57,466 bases of DNA from a virus: positions 1-57,466 of IMG/VR virus record IMGVR_UViG_3300042338_000367; one strand, 5' to 3'. A model generated the notes under the pieces. It was not told where the DNA came from and made no database searches. It saw only the letters and a program-made list of their open reading frames with translations. How positions within the stretch are numbered: position 1 is the first letter of the stretch; every line of letters begins with the position of its first letter. Of this stretch, positions 55,157-57,466 are shown piece after piece. The translations under genes and the position numbers were made by a program.

Positions 55157-55176
55157 GATATCAATTAATGTATCTA

Positions 55177-55347
55177 TTAGAACTGGATAACTGGGTTTTC
55201 GTCAGCTGAAAGAACCAAGTCAAAGTCAGACTCAAGAACAAACTTGACTGCTTCGTCCTGGCTTACACCAAAAGCGGTGAGTTCATTTACTGCAGAATCA
55301 TTGATATTCTGGCTCATGCTGTTGAAAATTGTAGTTGTAATGGTCAT
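55177..55347 (-). CDS. Counter-oriented small acidic protein (56 aa)
   Basis: The only minus-strand gene seen. Minus-strand ATG at 55345-55347, GGAGAAAG ribosome site at 55356-55363, stop TAA at 55177-55179, then its own terminator. Starts MTITTTIFNSMSQ and is acidic later (LTAFGVSQDEAVKFVLES, SADENPVIQF). Predicted helical; no family recognised. Divergent to the endonuclease gene, sharing a compact intergenic promoter region. Could be an early regulator or anti-host protein. Confidence 0.65.
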   Translation of the reverse strand: MTITTTIFNSMSQNINDSAVNELTAFGVSQDEAVKFVLESDFDLVLSADENPVIQF

Positions 55348-55371
55348 TTTCTTTACTTTCTCCTGTTTTGC

Positions 55372-55400
55372 TTGTTTTTTTGTTAAATATAAAGTATAAT
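55372..55400 (+). promoter_or_regulatory. Promoter of the endonuclease/sigma operon in a divergent intergenic region
   Basis: TTGTTT (55372-55377), 17-base spacer, TATAAT (55395-55400), then 38 bases to ATG 55439. The minus strand reads TATACT at 55398-55393, suggesting an overlapping leftward promoter with a weak -35. Thus both transcripts may compete for the same polymerase site. Confidence 0.5.
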
Positions 55401-55438
55401 ATTTATTAGCGTTACCTTACAGCCGTAAAGGATATCAG

Positions 55439-55984
55439 ATGAAGAACGTCGGTGCAAGCCCAGAGGATTATTTTTTTTCAAGGTCTCCTAAAAAAACACT
55501 GCCTAAATTTGGCAAGAAGAAAAAAGTAATTCCTACTGCTGCTGGTGATAAGAACACGAAGGGTAATGCGTACAGGCATACGAAGTCAGGTTTCAGAGAA
55601 GATCTAAACCTAAATATGAGATCTAATTGGGAAGCAAACATTGCAAGGATCTTCAGGGCTTATTCAATTGAATTTGAATTTGAACCAAAGGTTTTTTCAT
55701 TTCCAATAAAAAGGGGAACTAAGGGATATATACCAGATTTTTACTTAACGGAAACCGAAGAGTGGTTTGAAGTAAAAGGATATCTGGATGACAAAAGCAA
55801 GATTAAAATCAAAAGGTTTAAAAAATATTATCCAGAAGAATTTAATAAACTTACCTTTGTCATAAGTAAATACTCATCGGACGCAATAAAGTTTGCGGAA
55901 GAGTTGGGTATACCTCACGTAATTTTTTATGAAGACATACGAAGTGCTTACATGGACAAGCTTTCGATATGGGAAGGAAAGTAA
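55439..55984 (+). CDS. T7-endonuclease-I-like resolvase/nuclease
   Basis: 181 residues, AAGGAT site. Basic N-terminus, then RSNWEANIARIF, YIPDFYLTET, WFEVKGYLD: Glu, Asp and E-x-K residues in the PD-(D/E)XK order seen in T7 endonuclease I (gp3) and relatives, which cut branched DNA. Ends KYYPEEF... with FVISKYSSDA, and the ATG of the next gene overlaps its stop (TAATG). Probable role in recombination intermediate resolution or packaging preparation. Confidence 0.7.
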   Translation: MKNVGASPEDYFFSRSPKKTLPKFGKKKKVIPTAAGDKNTKGNAYRHTKSGFREDLNLNMRSNWEANIARIFRAYSIEFEFEPKVFSFPIKRGTKGYIPDFYLTETEEWFEVKGYLDDKSKIKIKRFKKYYPEEFNKLTFVISKYSSDAIKFAEELGIPHVIFYEDIRSAYMDKLSIWEGK

Positions 55985-56867
55985 TGGCAAGTTTTAAAGA
56001 GCAATATTACAAGCTCGAAGAAGAAGAGATGCAGGCACTGATCGCAAAAGCTAAAGGTGGATCTGAAAAATCGCAAGAAGAATTACTCAAGGTGTTTAAC
56101 AACTTCTTGAGCAAGTATGTTACCATGCTATACACACGGAAAGTATAGCTACAGTGACTACGATATAAGAAGGTTTATTTCCTTGTTTGTCAAAGACACA
56201 TTCGTAAGATACGCGCTGATGAAGAACAAGCTTAATCAAGCAGGTTATAAGCATGTTAATGAATGCATTAGCCGGGATTCTTTACATGGTAAAAAGGTAT
56301 TGTTCAGAAGAAGACATACAACAAACTGTAAGATTAACATTCTTTCAATGCATTAAAAGGTATGAGAAGAAGGATTCAGAAAAGGGTCCTATACCATTCA
56401 GCGCATTTTTGTATAGCTACTTTTTATATTTGTTGAAAAAGAATGTAGATACATTTTTAATTGATCAATTAGGAAGGAAATCATTTCCACTCCTGACCCA
56501 AGATGATATGTCTGGAGATGGAGATTCTGATGACAGTATCAAGGGTGGAGCTTATGTAGACACGATAGAGTATGCTACAATAGACCTGTTATTTGCATCT
56601 GATGTTGATGAGTTTTGGATTTCGGGGGAGGAAACAAACCCGCCATTTGATCAACTCACAGTGCAAGAAAGGCAACTGCTTAAGTGGAGATTTATAGATA
56701 ACAAAAGATCTTCTGAGATAGCTATTAAGATAACTGAACATCCTAATACTGTAAGAGAACATCTATCTAAAATAAAAAGAAAAATACACGAAATCATATT
56801 GGAAGATGGCATGGACGATTACTTGTTCTTGACATCATTTAAGAAAGAAAAAGAAAAAGATGACTGA
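55984..56867 (+). CDS. Sigma-70-like RNA polymerase sigma factor; needs two +1 frameshifts at CGG
   Basis: A 293-residue protein spread over three frames: 55984-56136 (51 aa), 56138-56272 (45 aa), 56274-56867 (197 aa). Joins at CGG 56137 give MLYT-GKYSYSDYDIRRF, and at CGG 56273 give NECIS-GILYMVKRY. Later segments (EEDIQQTVRLTFFQCIKRY, FSAFLYSYFLYLLKKN) look like sigma region 2, and the end (QLTVQERQLLKWRF, SSEIA, PNTVREHLSKIKRKI) is a region-4-type helix-turn-helix. It would direct host polymerase to phage promoters. Without shifting, translation stops at TAG 56146-56148 after 54 residues. The second frame's ATG (56117) and third frame's ATG (56253) are poor starts. Confidence 0.68.
56137..56140 (+). 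other. +1 frameshift site 3 (ACA CGG AAA GTA TAG)
   Basis: In-frame CGG 56137-56139, zero-frame stop TAG two codons later. The +1 frame has its previous stop near 56107, so the shift lies in about 40 bases; CGG is the only such codon there. Skipping C gives LYT-GKYSY. Confidence 0.7.
56273..56276 (+). other. +1 frameshift site 4 (AGC CGG GAT)
   Basis: In-frame CGG 56273-56275 in the second segment of the sigma gene. Skipping C and reading GGG gives CIS-GILYM, which continues into the long sigma frame. The open overlap is about 130 bases wide, so the exact point is less constrained here than at sites 1 to 3. Confidence 0.62.
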
Positions 56868-57375
56868 GTTAAATCATAAAAACCTTTTAATTAAATTATC
56901 AGATTTTTTAAATCCACAGTTGGAAGAACTTGTATTAACTTTTTCAGATCCTATAGCTCTAGAAAAGTACTATGTAGAGATACCAGATACAAACTACATT
57001 GATCTTACGCTGAATGATCTTGGGTCTTTGGTTGCTAGATCTTCAAATGTTTATGGGAGAGCTGCAAGATTTGCCGGCATTGCAAGAGCTCAATATAAGC
57101 TTCTTGAAGCCCAGTATAAGAGAGTTTATAAGGCGAATAGAATAGGGAAGAATGAAGCCGAACGAGAAGCGGCTGCAGCTGCAGCTGCGGATAACCAGTA
57201 CACTGCGTTAGCAGCAGTTGAAGCAATCGTAGAATTGGCAGAGTCCATGGAGTTAGCGGCCAGAATATCTTCTGAGTCTTCTAGAAAACTTATGGATAAA
57301 GTACAAACAATGCAGGTAGCTTCTTCTAGAGAAGAAAAAGGATTTCTCTTAGAGAGAGATTTTTCTACATTTTAA
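56860..57375 (+). CDS. Hypothetical helical protein with Ala-rich segment
   Basis: 171 residues; overlaps the sigma gene stop by eight bases. Almost wholly helical, with a run of alanines (EREAAAAAAADNQ) in the middle and AVEAIVELAESMELAARIS after it. Resembles in composition phage recombination or structural adaptors, but no family is recognised. Confidence 0.55.
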   Translation: MTELNHKNLLIKLSDFLNPQLEELVLTFSDPIALEKYYVEIPDTNYIDLTLNDLGSLVARSSNVYGRAARFAGIARAQYKLLEAQYKRVYKANRIGKNEAEREAAAAAAADNQYTALAAVEAIVELAESMELAARISSESSRKLMDKVQTMQVASSREEKGFLLERDFSTF

Positions 57376-57384
57376 GGACATCAC

Positions 57385-57466
57385 ATGTATATAGGTCATT
57401 ATAAATCAGTTAATAAATCAAACGAATTATTTTCTTCTAAAAGAGATAAGTTAGATTTCCCAATGC
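57385..57466 (+). CDS. Unknown gene, truncated by the window end
   Basis: ATG 57385 with AAGGA upstream, starting MYIGHYKSVNKSNELF. Only 27 codons are inside the window; no function can be judged. Confidence 0.45.
   Translation, partial: MYIGHYKSVNKSNELFSSKRDKLDFPM

Noticed and set aside
20849-56276. CGG simply reassigned or a stop signal
   Set aside because: Reassignment would not change frame, and 42751 needs CGG read in frame as one amino acid.
56117-56356. Second sigma segment as an independent gene starting at ATG 56117
   Set aside because: No ribosome site, the codons before it already fit the upstream protein, and the segment alone makes no complete domain.
54332-56867. Decayed pseudogenes in this region
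   Set aside because: Downstream frames keep intact catalytic, Fe-S and helix-turn-helix motifs, and the breaks are all the same kind (+1 at CGG), unlike random decay.
1-57466. CRISPR array, integrase, transposase or attachment site
   Set aside because: No regularly spaced repeats and no recombinase motifs were seen.

Overview
The window is part of the genome of a large, AT-rich, contractile-tailed bacteriophage. Nearly every gene lies on the + strand, tightly packed and often overlapping by a few bases. The phage character comes from baseplate proteins (W/gp25-like, J/gp6-like, OB-fold spike-like), a giant tail-hub protein, a tail lysin and very long tail-fibre-type proteins, followed by nucleotide metabolism, replication and sigma-factor genes. 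The host cannot be read directly. A Pyr_excise/MSMEG_6728-type protein, an AdoCbl-dependent ribonucleotide reductase, and two genes that look leaderless behind extended -10 boxes fit a low-GC actinobacterial host, but that is inference.

Layout. (1) 2-14657: giant hub protein (open at the left edge, with a nuclease-like domain at its C-terminus), bifunctional tail lysin, spike/OB protein, baseplate proteins W and J. (2) 14679-15944: metallophosphoesterase. (3) 15960-36375: seven long adsorption-apparatus proteins, one rich in Ala-Thr-Pro tripeptides and one with a peptidoglycan-binding domain and a +1 frameshift. (4) 36444-37079: small repeat-containing, apparently strongly expressed structural protein, closed by terminators. 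(5) 37211-43740: nrdJ, thyX, small proteins, glycosyltransferase, SNase-like nuclease, Pyr_excise-like protein, nucleoside-deoxyribosyltransferase-like protein. (6) 43797-57466: two more glycosyltransferase-like proteins, then a replication block (HTH-nuclease, DnaB-like helicase, Fe-S RecB/Cas4-like protein, HD protein, archaeo-eukaryotic-type primase, zinc-ribbon protein, DnaE polymerase), several small proteins, a second Cas4/RecB-like nuclease, one counter-oriented 56-codon gene, a T7-endonuclease-I-like nuclease, a sigma factor and two further genes.

The most unusual signal is a recoding pattern. Three genes (a 2191-aa tail protein, a Cas4/RecB-like nuclease and a sigma factor) are continuous only if the ribosome shifts +1, once, once and twice. 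All four positions coincide with an in-frame CGG codon: skipping the C and reading GGA/GGG (Gly) restores the protein. A hand scan of about 18,900 codons found only one other in-frame CGG (42751, in the Pyr_excise-like gene). CGG thus appears almost excluded from normal use and concentrated at +1 shift points. A plausible reading is programmed or hungry-codon +1 frameshifting, or quadruplet decoding of CGGN. A systematic sequencing or assembly artefact is the main alternative.

How the genes work together: the baseplate, hub and lysin open the envelope; nrdJ and thyX supply dNTPs without a host partner subunit; primase, DnaB-like helicase and DnaE form a phage replisome with nucleases for recombination and repair; the sigma factor probably directs phage promoters. 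If the frameshifts are real, sigma-factor output would depend on the state of CGG decoding in the infected cell.
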